The notes under the pieces are model-generated. The model was given only the letters and a program-made list of their open reading frames with translations, ran no database searches and was not told the DNA's origin. From the NCBI GenBank assembly GCA_014874185.1, contig JACWAF010000012.1:1-61166 (forward strand): a DNA stretch of 61,166 nt, in the 5' to 3' direction. Numbering within the stretch: the stretch's first letter is position 1; each line of letters begins with the position of its first letter. Both the position numbers and the translations under genes were made by a program. Shown here in pieces: positions 29,047-39,221 of this stretch. The DNA is from Nitrospirota bacterium. Its GTDB lineage: Bacteria > Nitrospirota > Thermodesulfovibrionia > Thermodesulfovibrionales > JdFR-88.

Positions 29047-30207
29047 ATGAGAATACTCGATATTAACATTGAAGGGTACTGGGGCGGGGGCGAGAGGCAG
29101 ACATGCAACCTGTTGAAGGGGTTTGCCGACGCGGGACATGAAGGCGAACTCCTCTGCCGCGGCGGATCTCCGCTTTCCTGGAGGGCCCGGCAAGCGGGCA
29201 TAAAGACCCATCCCGTTCGTGGATATTATGAAGCTGTAAAGTTTATTGCAAGGCACGGCTCAAAGTTCGATGTGATCCACGCGGAGACGCCCAGGGGGCA
29301 GACACTTGCCGTTTTGACAAGGCCTGTTCATAAAAGACCGGTAGCATATACAAGAAGGGTCTATTTCGCGCCTCGTGGATACCTGACGGGCCTCAAGTAC
29401 TTTTTTACCGGGAAGGTGATCGCAATCTCCAGGGCCGTGAAGGAAATTCTCGAGGGGTTTGGAGTAAGGGATATAGAAGTGATTCCCGACAGCTGCATCA
29501 AAAGGGACCTGGACAGAGGACGGGCGGAAAAACTGCTCAGGCAGCTCGGTGTGCCCGAAAGGAAAAAAATCATAAGCACCATGGCGGCCCTGGTGCCGCA
29601 CAAGGACCCGCTTACAATGGTAGCGGCCGTAAAAGAGCTTTCCCTGATAAGAAACGATTTTGTTTTTGTCCATTTCGGAGGCGGCCCCCTCAAGGGAGAG
29701 GTAGAAAAAGCGATCGCCAGGGAAGGGCTGCGAGATATCTACCTTCTTGCCGGGTTCCACAATGAGCCTGAGGATTTTTACTCCATTATGGATGTCTTCG
29801 CAATGAGCTCCGTCCAGGAGGGACTGGGAAGCAGCGTGCTTGACGCGTTTCTATATAAGGTCCCCGTGGTGACGACGGACGCGGGCGGCTTGAAAGAGAC
29901 CGTCTCCGGGAGGGGCTATCTCTGCCCCTCGATGGACCCAAAAAGACTCGCCAGGCAGATCAATACGGCCCTTGAAGACAAGGCCGGCACAAGAGAGCTG
30001 GCGGAAGCTGCCTATCAGGGAGTAATCGAAAATTATTCTCTTTCCGGCTCGGTAGAAAAATACCTTAACGTATTCGGCAAATTGACAGCTTCAGGGCCTC
30101 GCCTGCAGACTGCGGGCAGGCTGCCAGCTCCTCAGGCGGAACCCGCATATTCGCTAAGCGGCAGCGAGGCGGCCGAAAAAGACCTGGTGCCCCTGATGAA
30201 AAGGTGA
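29047..30207 (+). CDS. GT4-family glycosyltransferase
   Basis: A 386-residue GT-B glycosyltransferase. The N-domain has the GGGERQTCNLLKGF acceptor loop near 15 and the C-domain has the donor-binding SSVQEGLGSSVLDAF near 260 (a variant of the EGFGxxxLEA motif) and TDAGGLKETV. The last 40 residues are a low-complexity tail. Sugar and acceptor are unknown; lipopolysaccharide or exopolysaccharide synthesis is likely. Local GC is lower than in neighbouring housekeeping genes, hinting at later acquisition. The Shine-Dalgarno is weak (AAGAG). Confidence 0.88.
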   Translation: MRILDINIEGYWGGGERQTCNLLKGFADAGHEGELLCRGGSPLSWRARQAGIKTHPVRGYYEAVKFIARHGSKFDVIHAETPRGQTLAVLTRPVHKRPVAYTRRVYFAPRGYLTGLKYFFTGKVIAISRAVKEILEGFGVRDIEVIPDSCIKRDLDRGRAEKLLRQLGVPERKKIISTMAALVPHKDPLTMVAAVKELSLIRNDFVFVHFGGGPLKGEVEKAIAREGLRDIYLLAGFHNEPEDFYSIMDVFAMSSVQEGLGSSVLDAFLYKVPVVTTDAGGLKETVSGRGYLCPSMDPKRLARQINTALEDKAGTRELAEAAYQGVIENYSLSGSVEKYLNVFGKLTASGPRLQTAGRLPAPQAEPAYSLSGSEAAEKDLVPLMKR

Positions 30208-30393
30208 AAAAAGGGCGGTAATCCAAGAAACCCTCCGGCCTATTTCAAGAAGTACAAGTTTCCCTTTCAGGATGGCAAAGGTAACCGGTAAACTGCCTCC
30301 GCCCCTAATATCTAAACCGGCCTTCCGGTCTTCGCACCGCCTTATAAGCAGTCCAGGCATGTTTGACATCCGCTTATATCTGGTATTGAAACC

Positions 30394-30620
30394 ATGTCGG
30401 CAATGCGGAAAGTGCTTACCGACAGGCGGCTGATTGTCAGAGGCCCAGGTCCGTTTATGAGCTTGCCAATATGCTGGGGCGGGATTTGAAAAATATTAAT
30501 CAGGATTTGAAGCTGCTTGCCGACCTGGGCCTGGTCACTATCGAAGTGGTGAAAGATGGCAAGAAAAGGCTTGTCCCGCATGTGGACTATAACAGGATTT
30601 TGCTGGAGATAACGGTGTAG
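30394..30620 (+). pseudogene. Broken helix-turn-helix regulator
   Basis: Bases 30453-30620 read in one frame as an HTH end: SVYELANMLGRD, LKNINQDLKLLADLGLV and a C-terminal VPHVDYNRILLEITV before TAG. This resembles HVO_A0114/MarR-type winged-helix antitoxin-like regulators. The preceding part (MSAMRKVLTDRRLIVRG, from 30394) lies in another frame, so a frameshift sits near 30440-30455. No full-length start exists. It is a remnant, and its toxin or target partner is not visible. The adjacent 30208-30393 holds nothing I can identify. Confidence 0.6.
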
Positions 30621-30662
30621 ATTGATTCTGCCCTCTCAAGCTGCGGAAAGGGGCGGTTTAGC

Positions 30663-30694
30663 CCAAAAAAAATTCCCCCGGATGGGGGAATTTT
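30663..30694. terminator. Rho-independent terminator of ahcY
   Basis: AATTCCCCC (30671-30679) pairs with GGGGGAATT (30684-30692) around loop GGAT. On the minus strand it is followed by a run of eight U, giving a strong terminator for metK-ahcY. A shorter T-run serves the plus strand. Confidence 0.85.
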
Positions 30695-30733
30695 CAATTC
30701 AGTTATCTTTGATTTTTGCGCTCTGCTGCCTAT

Positions 30734-31995
30734 TTACGTCCCCATCTCCCAGCTCTGGAGGTATTTCTGCTGCTCGGGGGTGAGCCTGTCTATCTTTATG
30801 CCCATGGCCTGAAGTTTCAGCACGGCTATCTTCTTGTCAATATCCTGAGGTACGGAGTAGACGCGCTTCTCCATTTTCTTGTAGTTTTTCGCCATGAACT
30901 CCGCGCAGAGGGCCTGGTTGGCGAAGCTCATGTCCATGACCTGCGAGGGGTGCCCCTCGGCGGCGGCAAGGTTTATGAGCCTGCCCTCGCCAAGGAGGTA
31001 TATCCTCCTGCCGTCCTTGAGGGCGTATTCGTCAACGAACTCCCGTATCTTGCGGGTGGATTTGGCGAGTTTCCGGAGGGCCGGGATGTCTATCTCCACG
31101 TTGAAGTGGCCGGAGTTGGCCACCACCGCTCCGTCTTTCATCTTCATGAATGAGGCCTCCGCTATAACGTTGATGTCTCCTGTCACCGAGACGAAGAAAT
31201 CCCCGATGGGGGCGGCCTCTTTCATGGTCATCACGGCGAGGCCGTCCATGGTGGCCTCCAGCGCGCGCAGGGGGTCCACTTCGGTTACCACCACCTTCGC
31301 CCCAAGCCCGCGGGCCCGCATCGCCACGCCCTTGCCGCACCAGCCATAGCCCGCAATAACGAAGACGGAGCCCGCGATGAGCCTGTTTGTGGCACGCATA
31401 AGGCCGTCTATGGTGGACTGCCCTGTGCCGTAGCGGTTGTCGAACATGTACTTGGTGTATGCGTCGTTCACGGCGATGATGGGGTAATTGAGGACGCCCT
31501 TTTCGGCCATGGCGCGAAGCCGGATGACCCCGGTGGTGGTCTCCTCGGTGCCGCCCATTATGCCGTTCAGGAGCTGTTTTCCGTTTTTGTGGATGGTGCT
31601 TACCAGGTCCGCCCCGTCGTCCATGGTGATGTTGGGCTTCGCAGAGAGGGCCTGCTCTATATGCTTATAATACGTTTTGTTGTCCTCGCCTTTTATGGCA
31701 TAGGTGGGCACGCCTATGTGCTTCACGATGGCGGCGGCCACGTCGTCCTGCGTGCTGAGGGGGTTGGAGGCGCAGAGACGCACGTCCGCGCCGCCCGCCT
31801 TCAGGGTGTCCATAAGGTTTGCCGTCTCCGTGGTCACGTGGAGGCAGGCCGCAAGCTTTACGCCCTTCAAGGGCTTTTCCTTCTGAAACCGCTCTTTGAT
31901 TCCCTGGAGGACGGGCATGTCCTTGGCCGCCCATTCCACCTTGAGCATGCCTTTGTCGGCAAGCTTTATGTCCTTTACGTCGTAATTCCCGTTTT

Positions 31996-31999
<4 letters not shown>
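30734..31999 (-). CDS. ahcY: S-adenosylhomocysteine hydrolase
   Basis: A 421-residue NAD-dependent enzyme splitting S-adenosylhomocysteine. N-terminal [22 protein letters not shown], the substrate region [11 protein letters not shown], the NAD motif AGYGWCGKG near 220, the NSGHFN motif and the C-terminal [14 protein letters not shown] are present. The C-terminus lacks the KPDHYRY of eukaryotic-type enzymes, as in archaeal and some bacterial forms. ATG at 31999 overlaps metK by four bases: one operon for SAM making and recycling. Confidence 0.97.
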
Positions 32000-33147
<1,148 letters not shown>

Positions 33148-33255
33148 AGGCCCACCTCCAGGAATAAGATGCCGTCGAATCAATATTCTAACAAAAAAGA
33201 AGGGAAATGGATTAAAAAAGTTCTTTGGCTGATTTATATGAATAAGGGGGATGGT

Positions 33256-33318
33256 AAAAGTTCTTTTTGCTTCTTTTTCTTACAAGAAAAAGAAGCGGGG
33301 TGCGGGGCAGGCCCCGCA
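33256..33318. repeat. Palindromic repeat, copy B, with extra GC hairpin
   Basis: AAAAGTTCTTTTTGC then stem CTTCTTTTTCTT/AAGAAAAAGAAG (33270-33281 and 33284-33295), followed by TGCGGGGC/GCCCCGCA (33301-33318). It lies between the ftsK 3' end and metK. Confidence 0.8.
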
Positions 33319-33327
33319 AAGAAAAAC

Positions 33328-35415
33328 CTAATTAAAATTTCTTCTGCCAAGAAATGCCCTGGGCTTGCCGGCGCCTTTTGGGGGGCCCACAAGGCCGTCC
33401 TCCTCCATAAGCTCCATGATGCGGGCCGCGCGGTTGAAGCCGACCTTCAGCCGCCGTTGGAGATAGCTTATGGACACCTCGCCCATGGCGGCGGCGGCGT
33501 CAATGGCCTTTTCGTAAAGCTCGTCCCTGCCGCCCGCGGTCACGCCGGGCTCTTCGCTCTCGGGTTCTTTTATGGACTCGAAGAGCGCGTAGTCCGGATC
33601 GCCCTGAGCGCGCACGAAGTCCGAGAGGGCCTTTATCTCCTGTTCGCTGATGAACGCGCCGTGTATGCGCAGGAGCCTTGTGCCGGGAGAAAGGAGGAGC
33701 ATGTCCCCCCTGCCGATGAGTTGCTCCGCGCCCTGGCTGTCCAGGATGGTGCGCGAGTCTATGCGCGAGGCCACCTGGAAGGATATCCTGGTTGGGAAGT
33801 TGGCCTTGATGACACCCGTTATCACGTCCACGGACGGCCTCTGCGTGGCCACTATCAGGTGGATGCCCGAGGCACGGGCCATCTGGGCGAGGCGGGCTAT
33901 GGAGTCCTCCACTTCGGCCGCCGAGGAGAGCATCAGGTCGGCAAGCTCGTCTATCACCACCACTATATAGGGAAGGCGCTCTTCTTCCGGGGCTATCTTA
34001 TTAAAGCTCTCTATCCCCTTGGCCCCCTTTTCGGCTATCACGCGGTAGCGCCTCTCCATCTCGAAGACCATCTTCTTGAGGGCCTCCGAGGCGGCCTTGG
34101 GCCCGGTCACAACCGGGGAGATGAGGTGCGGGATCTTCTCATAGGCCGAAAGCTCCAGGAGCTTGGGGTCTATCATGAGCATCTTCACATCCCGCGGGGA
34201 GGCCTTATAGAGGAGACTTGCCACCATCGAGTTCAGACAGACGCTCTTTCCGGCCCCGGTGGCCCCGGCCACCAGCAGGTGGGGCATACGCGTGAGGTCG
34301 GCGGAGATGGGACAGCCGAAGATGTCCTTGCCAAGGGCAAGGGTTAGTCTGGAGGGGTTTTTTCTGAACGCATCGGAAGATATTATCTCCCGAAGAAGCA
34401 CGGTCTCGCGCTGCCTGTTGGGTATCTCTATTCCCAGCGCGGCCTTGCCGGGGATGGGGGCGATGCGCACGCTCTGCGCCTTCATGGAAAGCGAGAGGTC
34501 TTCGGAGAGCGAGATCACCTTCTGTATCTTTACGCCGGGGGCGGGCTCGAACTCGTACATGGTCACAACAGGGCCCGCCTGCACCTGTGCCACCTTCCCC
34601 TGTATGCCGAAGTCCTTGAGCTTTCTCTCTAAAAGGGCGGTTCCCGCCAGGAGTTCCTCCCTGTCCGGTTTTTCCACCTGCACGGGCTGATTGGCGGAGA
34701 GCAGCTCAACCGGTGGAAGCTCGTAGGCCCCGCCCGAGGGTTTTTTACTCGCGGGAGCGGGGATTTCAGGCCCCTCCATCCCTTCCGGCCCGAAGATGTC
34801 GTTATCAACCACGATGGCGGGCGCCTCCACGGGGTCGTCCTCAAGGTCCACGGCTGTCTCCGGAAGCTCCGGTCCGGCTTTGGCGGGTTCTTCAGGTCCA
34901 GCCTCTTCTTTTTCTCTCCTGGAGAGCAGATGCGTGACCGGGACCGGGCTTACCAGGATTATGGACGAAATCAATATGAGCGCGACGAATATATACCCGC
35001 CCACGGGCGAGACAAGGCCGGTTACGAAACCGGCCGCGACGGAGCCCATCATCCCGCCGGCATTCCACCCGGTAAGCGGAAGGACAATGCCCGTAAGGCC
35101 CAGGAATAGACAGATGGAGAGCACGAACAGGGCGGAGCCGATTATCTGGAACAGCATCTCTTCGCCTTCCATGAACAGTTTTCTGAGGCCGAAATAAATG
35201 GCGAAAAAAGGGACAAGGAACGCCGACGCCCCCAACATGGAGATGAGCAGGTCCGAGAGGTACGCGCCCACCCGCCCGCCGTAATTTTTAACGGCAAAGG
35301 TGCTGTAAGTGAAAAATGAAGGGTCCCAGCGGGAATAGGAAAAAAGCGAGACGGCCAGATAGAGCGCGCCCAGCACGCATGCTATGCCGAGGAGTTCTTC
35401 CTTCTTCCTCTTCAC
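33328..35415 (-). CDS. ftsK: DNA translocase FtsK/SpoIIIE
   Basis: A 695-residue septal DNA pump. Four to five membrane segments in about 1-165, a short acidic/proline-rich linker (about 170-260), the FtsK alpha-beta domains and RecA-like motor with GATGAGKSVCLN near 400 and VVVIDELADLM near 495, and a winged-helix gamma domain in the last 65 residues (ISYLQRRLKVGFNRAARIMELM), which reads KOPS sites. Linker length is far shorter than in E. coli. Starts at GTG 35415, overlapping uppP by four bases. Confidence 0.97.
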   Translation of the reverse strand: MKRKKEELLGIACVLGALYLAVSLFSYSRWDPSFFTYSTFAVKNYGGRVGAYLSDLLISMLGASAFLVPFFAIYFGLRKLFMEGEEMLFQIIGSALFVLSICLFLGLTGIVLPLTGWNAGGMMGSVAAGFVTGLVSPVGGYIFVALILISSIILVSPVPVTHLLSRREKEEAGPEEPAKAGPELPETAVDLEDDPVEAPAIVVDNDIFGPEGMEGPEIPAPASKKPSGGAYELPPVELLSANQPVQVEKPDREELLAGTALLERKLKDFGIQGKVAQVQAGPVVTMYEFEPAPGVKIQKVISLSEDLSLSMKAQSVRIAPIPGKAALGIEIPNRQRETVLLREIISSDAFRKNPSRLTLALGKDIFGCPISADLTRMPHLLVAGATGAGKSVCLNSMVASLLYKASPRDVKMLMIDPKLLELSAYEKIPHLISPVVTGPKAASEALKKMVFEMERRYRVIAEKGAKGIESFNKIAPEEERLPYIVVVIDELADLMLSSAAEVEDSIARLAQMARASGIHLIVATQRPSVDVITGVIKANFPTRISFQVASRIDSRTILDSQGAEQLIGRGDMLLLSPGTRLLRIHGAFISEQEIKALSDFVRAQGDPDYALFESIKEPESEEPGVTAGGRDELYEKAIDAAAAMGEVSISYLQRRLKVGFNRAARIMELMEEDGLVGPPKGAGKPRAFLGRRNFN

Positions 35416-36191
35416 CTTACAGACCAGACGGTAAGTCCGATTATAAGGGCCGCAAGACCAAACCTGTAATAGGCAAACGTGTTTATGGAGTGGTTCTGAA
35501 GGAATTTGAGCAGGTATTTTATCGCGAAGAGGCCGGAGATGAACGAGGCGGCCACGCCCGCAATGAATAGATTGATTTGCAATCCACCGGCCCCTCCGGC
35601 GTGGAGCATCTTCCTGCCTTCGAAGAGGCAGGCGCCGGCCACGATAGGCATAGACAGAAGAAACGAGAACCGCGCGGCCTCCTTCCTCTCCATCCCGGCA
35701 AAGAGCCCCGCCGTTATCGTCGCGCCGGAGCGGGACACACCCGGCACAAGCGCCAGGGCCTGTGCAAACCCTATGAACAGGGCATCTTTCAAGCCGACGT
35801 CCCGCACGCTCTTTCTGCTTTTGAATTTCTCGGAGGCCAGCATCACCAGCCCGAAGACGGCCATCCCACCCGCTATTATCAGGGGAGTCCTGAAACGGGT
35901 CTCTACCAGGTTCTCGAGGAGCACGCCCAGGACCGCGCCCGGAACGGTCGCGATCATTATGAGCACGAAGAGCCTCTTGTCTCCCGTTATTATCTTTATC
36001 CAGTCACGCCAGAAAAAGACAACCAGGGCAAGAAGAGTGCCCGCATGGAGGGCGACATCAAAGCCCAGGCTTTCCATCTCCGGATTGTGACTGGCAAAGA
36101 GTTTGGGTACAAGGATGAGATGGGCAGTGCTGCTTACAGGAAAGAATTCCGTAATCCCCTGTACAAGACCCAATACCAGCGCTTCTAGCAT
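35412..36191 (-). CDS. uppP: Undecaprenyl-diphosphatase UppP (BacA)
   Basis: A 259-residue membrane phosphatase recycling undecaprenyl diphosphate. The two catalytic motifs are intact: QGITEFFPVSSTAHL near residue 10 and PGVSRSGATI near 150. Seven or eight membrane segments. TATAAT is seven nt before the ATG with no Shine-Dalgarno, so the message is probably leaderless. It leads the uppP-ftsK operon. BacA overproduction gives bacitracin resistance in other species. Confidence 0.96.
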   Translation of the reverse strand: MLEALVLGLVQGITEFFPVSSTAHLILVPKLFASHNPEMESLGFDVALHAGTLLALVVFFWRDWIKIITGDKRLFVLIMIATVPGAVLGVLLENLVETRFRTPLIIAGGMAVFGLVMLASEKFKSRKSVRDVGLKDALFIGFAQALALVPGVSRSGATITAGLFAGMERKEAARFSFLLSMPIVAGACLFEGRKMLHAGGAGGLQINLFIAGVAASFISGLFAIKYLLKFLQNHSINTFAYYRFGLAALIIGLTVWSVR

Positions 36192-36198
36192 ACGCGAG

Positions 36199-36204
36199 AT
36201 TATA
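36199..36204 (-). promoter_or_regulatory. -10 element of uppP (leaderless type)
   Basis: TATAAT on the minus strand, seven nt before the uppP ATG. A plus-strand TACTCT (36231..36236) lies six nt before the divergent gene at 36243. Confidence 0.5.
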
Positions 36205-36242
36205 CCATTTTTGCGGGGCCCGGTTTCTGATACTCTTTATCT

Positions 36243-37181
36243 ATGAAGGTAAGGTTCGGTCACTTCAACATCCGGGACCTCTCCATGGAGAAACTGGCGG
36301 ACCCCGATAACATTCAGGCGCGCATGGCCGCTTCGATAGTAAAAAGGTTCAGGCCTGATGTGCTCTCGGTCAACGAGATTGAGGCATCCCCCGAAGCGCC
36401 GGGGTTCTTTGTGGAGAAATTCCTTAACCGGGGTGATGACCCGATCGATTATCCGCACCATTACCTGTGCAGGACCAACTCCGGGATACCCAGCGGGGGG
36501 CCCGCGCCTTTCGATTACCGGGGGTTCGGCCTTTTCCCGGGCCAGTACGGGCTGGCTCTTTTAAGCAGGTTCCGGATACTGCCCGGAACCAGGGAATTTT
36601 TTGATTTTCCGTGGCGGGCATTGCCGCAGACCGTGCTTGGCTGCGACAACACCGAGGTCCCGCCGGACTATCCCCTCTTCAGCACGGGCTGCGCGGATAT
36701 CCCGGTGGACATCGAAGGCAAAGGTGTGCACGTCATACTTACACATCTCTCCATCCCTATACGCGGCTATCTGAGCCGGGAGAGAAACGCCGATCAGTCG
36801 GTCTTTCTGCGCCAGTATATAGACGGGAAGCCCCTGCCGGGGCTGGGCCCGCTTGAAAGCGACCGCTTCGTACTTATGGGAGACCTGAACTCAGACCCCG
36901 AAGCGGGGGACGGAATAAAGGAGCCGATTAAGGAATTGCTGGAAGACGGGCGCATCACGTTCCGCCGGGCGGAAGAGGCGACGTTCCTTGAAGGGGGCGG
37001 CCTGCCAGGGCCCTTGCTTGCCCCGGAAGGATTTCAGTTGAGGCTTGATTACGTATTGCCCTCCAGGGCGCTCAACTCGGAGGGCATGCGGGTCTTCCGG
37101 CCCGAGGGTGAAAGGGACTGGTGGAAGAGGGCGCGGATAGCCTCTGACCACTTCTTTTTATGGTGCGATTGCGATATATGA
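36243..37181 (+). CDS. Endonuclease/exonuclease/phosphatase-fold protein
   Basis: A 312-residue EEP (DNase I-like) fold hydrolase. Visible motifs are FGHFNIRDLS at the start, SVNEIEA with the metal Glu near 41, ILTHLSIP near 164, VLMGDLNSDPEAGDG near 208 (Asp-x-Asn) and SDHFFLWCDCD at the end with the catalytic SDH. Proteins of this shape cleave DNA, sphingomyelin or phosphoinositides; the substrate here is open. No evident signal peptide. Monocistronic. Confidence 0.85.
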   Translation: MKVRFGHFNIRDLSMEKLADPDNIQARMAASIVKRFRPDVLSVNEIEASPEAPGFFVEKFLNRGDDPIDYPHHYLCRTNSGIPSGGPAPFDYRGFGLFPGQYGLALLSRFRILPGTREFFDFPWRALPQTVLGCDNTEVPPDYPLFSTGCADIPVDIEGKGVHVILTHLSIPIRGYLSRERNADQSVFLRQYIDGKPLPGLGPLESDRFVLMGDLNSDPEAGDGIKEPIKELLEDGRITFRRAEEATFLEGGGLPGPLLAPEGFQLRLDYVLPSRALNSEGMRVFRPEGERDWWKRARIASDHFFLWCDCDI

Positions 37182-37192
37182 AGCGGATTCTA

Positions 37193-37428
37193 GCAGGATG
37201 CTGAAAAACTGTTTTTACCTCACGTGATGCGATGCATTGGCCCTCACCCTCGCCCTACCTCTGCCCCAGAAAATATTCGATTTCCCGGGGACCCCGTTTC
37301 TCCCCCAAGGGGAGAGGGTTGATAATATTAGCCCATCCCTTCCGCCCCGGAAAGCCTCCGGTTTTTCGGGGGCCCCCTGAATCGGGGAGGGGTTGGGGAG
37401 GGTGAATTTGAGGACTTTTTCAGCAGTC
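37193..37428. mobile_element. MITE-like element
   Basis: About 235 bp bounded by imperfect terminal inverted repeats: AGGATGCTGAAAAACTG on the left (37195) and, inverted on the right, GACTGCTGAAAAAGTCC (ending 37428). The inside has GC-rich hairpins (CCCCAAGGGGAGAGGG, CCGGTTTTTCGG) and no ORF. The right end abuts the stop codon of the YchF-like gene. No clear target duplication. Confidence 0.6.
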
Positions 37429-37429
37429 G

Positions 37430-38518
37430 TTAGACGTTAAACCGGAAGTTTATTATGTCCCCGTCCTGGACGATGTAGGTCTTCCCTTCAAGGCGGATGA
37501 GCCCCTCTTTTCTGGCGCGGGCCATGCTGCCGCCCACTTTTATGAAATCATTATATGAAATGACCTCGGCGCGGATGAAGCCCTTCTCTATATCGGTGTG
37601 TATCTTGCCCGCGGCCCGCTGGGCCGTGGTGCCGTTCTTTATCGTCCAGGCGCGCACCTCGTCCTCCCCGGCGGTAAGGAAAGATATATAGTCCAGAAGC
37701 CTGTAAGACACCTTTATGAGCCTTTCCAGGGCGGGCTCTTCTATCCCCAATTCCTCAAGAAAGGCCGCCGCCTCTTCGGGGGCAAGCTGGGCAAGCTCCA
37801 TCTCGATCTTCCCAGAGAGGGCCACGGCCCCGGTGTTGCCCTTCAAAAGCTCTTTTGCCCTGCCTGTATAATTTTCGATGAGCGCCTTGTCCTTCAGCGC
37901 CTCCTCGGAGACATTGAAGACGACCACCTCCGGCTTTATCGAAATGAATTCAAGATGCCGGATGGCCTTCTGCTCCTCCTCGTCAAACTCGATGGCCCGC
38001 AGCGGGGTTTCCGCCTCAAGGGCCTCCCTGCATTTAATAAGGACCGCCTTTTCGGATTCGCTGGGCTTCTTGCCTTTTTTTGCGCCCTCCTCCATCCGCT
38101 GGAGCCTCTTTTCCACAAGCTCCAGATCGCCAAATATCAGCTCAAGCTCAAGGGCCTGCAGGTCCCTGATGGGGTCCACATTGCCAAGAGGATGGGGCAC
38201 GGAGGGGTCCTCGAAGGCCCTCACTACCTGCAGGATGGCATCGGCGTCCTTTATCATATCGAATACCTTTGCATTCTGCTTCGGGTCGCCCTTGGTGAGC
38301 CCAAGATAATCCACATAATCCACCATGGCGTAAGTGGTCTTCTTGGGCTTATAAAACTCGGAGAGCTTGTCCACCCTTTTATCGGGCACGTGGACCGCGC
38401 CAAGATGCGGCTCGCCCCCGGTGGTGGGGTAAGGGGCGGTCTCCAGGCTCTGCCCGGTAAGGGCGTTGAATATCGCCGTCTTCCCTGAATTTGAAAATCC
38501 CGTGAGCGCTATCTTCAT
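37430..38518 (-). CDS. ychF: YchF-like P-loop ATPase (Obg family, divergent)
   Basis: A 362-residue TRAFAC protein with a C-terminal TGS/DUF933 domain (IRAEVISYNDFIKVGG, then KTYIVQDGDIINFRFNV). The G1 loop is GFSNSGKTAIFN rather than the usual GLPNVGKSTLFN, and the G3 region YVDYLGLTKG is not followed by the usual GEGLGN. The G4-like position is NVSE, which in YchF favours ATP over GTP. YchF binds ribosomes and responds to oxidative stress; the same role is likely but the changes suggest a distinct subgroup. Length is normal. Confidence 0.85.
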   Translation of the reverse strand: MKIALTGFSNSGKTAIFNALTGQSLETAPYPTTGGEPHLGAVHVPDKRVDKLSEFYKPKKTTYAMVDYVDYLGLTKGDPKQNAKVFDMIKDADAILQVVRAFEDPSVPHPLGNVDPIRDLQALELELIFGDLELVEKRLQRMEEGAKKGKKPSESEKAVLIKCREALEAETPLRAIEFDEEEQKAIRHLEFISIKPEVVVFNVSEEALKDKALIENYTGRAKELLKGNTGAVALSGKIEMELAQLAPEEAAAFLEELGIEEPALERLIKVSYRLLDYISFLTAGEDEVRAWTIKNGTTAQRAAGKIHTDIEKGFIRAEVISYNDFIKVGGSMARARKEGLIRLEGKTYIVQDGDIINFRFNV

Positions 38519-38657
38519 AAGGACATTTTTTATAACATATTCCGGCGGGAAAAGGAAAAAACCGCCTTAAACCGCTTGCAAAATCCGCGGATTGTGGGAA
38601 AATATGTCTGGAATATTTTTTAAGAATGGAATTTCAAGAAGAGATCGGAGGACTTAA

Positions 38658-39029
38658 GTGAAGAAAGTGCCGACGAGGAAAAAAACGATGAGCAGGAAGG
38701 AGGAAGGCAGCATGGCCACGGTTGCGGGAATAAAAAAGCAGTACCTGAAAAACCGCCCCAATTGCAAGGTGACATTCAGGCTGCCCAAAGAGGCCGCGCA
38801 TGATGCGAACGAAGTGACCATAGTGGGGGACTTCAACAACTGGGACAAAGGCGCAACCCCTCTTAAAAGGCAGAAAGACGGCGAGTTCTCCGCCACCCTG
38901 GAGCTTGAATGCGGCAGGGAATACCGGTTCCGCTACCTGGTGGACGGCCAGCGGTGGGAGAACGACTGGAACGCCGACAGGTACGAGCCCAACCCCTTCG
39001 GAGAGGAAGACTCGATAATAGTGGTCTAG
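38658..39029 (+). CDS. Small CBM48/isoamylase-N (glycogen-binding) protein
   Basis: A 123-residue protein: lysine-rich start, then one early-set domain with VTIVGDFNNWDKGATPLKR and YRFRYLVDGQRWENDW, the CBM48/AMPK-beta glycogen-binding pattern. No catalytic domain. Such solo domains occur in Nitrospirota and deltaproteobacteria and may tether or sense alpha-glucans. The GTG at 38658 has GGAGG seven bases upstream; an ATG eleven codons in is an alternative. Confidence 0.82.
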   Translation: MKKVPTRKKTMSRKEEGSMATVAGIKKQYLKNRPNCKVTFRLPKEAAHDANEVTIVGDFNNWDKGATPLKRQKDGEFSATLELECGREYRFRYLVDGQRWENDWNADRYEPNPFGEEDSIIVV

Positions 39030-39034
39030 ATTGT

Positions 39035-39150
39035 ATTTAAATTCCCCCTCTTAATTTTAAGAGGGGGCGAGGGGGAGTTAACCCCGATCATTCGTAACCC
39101 CTCCCAACCTCCCCTTTGACAAAGGGGAGGGATATTCGCCTTTCAGGTTT
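39035..39150. repeat. Interspersed C-rich hairpins
   Basis: CCCCCTCTTAATTTTAAGAGGGGG (39044) and CCTCCCCTTTGACAAAGGGGAGG (39110), members of the CCCCTCTTT-type family also seen at 17705, 45190 and 52715. The first follows the CBM48 gene and could terminate it. Confidence 0.6.
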
Positions 39151-39183
39151 CCGGTGTCCAGCTTTCTACTTAAGCCCCTCTCC

Positions 39184-39213
39184 TTGACTTCACCCATAGC
39201 CGCTTTTTACAAT
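39184..39213 (+). promoter_or_regulatory. lysS promoter (leaderless type)
   Basis: TTGACT (39184..39189), 18-nt spacer, TACAAT (39208..39213), and the lysS ATG eight nt later. No Shine-Dalgarno. Confidence 0.7.
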
Positions 39214-39221
39214 ATCCGTTC

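Noticed and set aside
33148-33255. SAM riboswitch ahead of metK
   Set aside because: The leader is short and lacks the paired P1 and conserved core; only a Shine-Dalgarno and a possible -10 are seen.
39184-39221. T-box leader for lysS (and serS)
   Set aside because: The promoter lies within 10 nt of the start codon, leaving no room for a leader.
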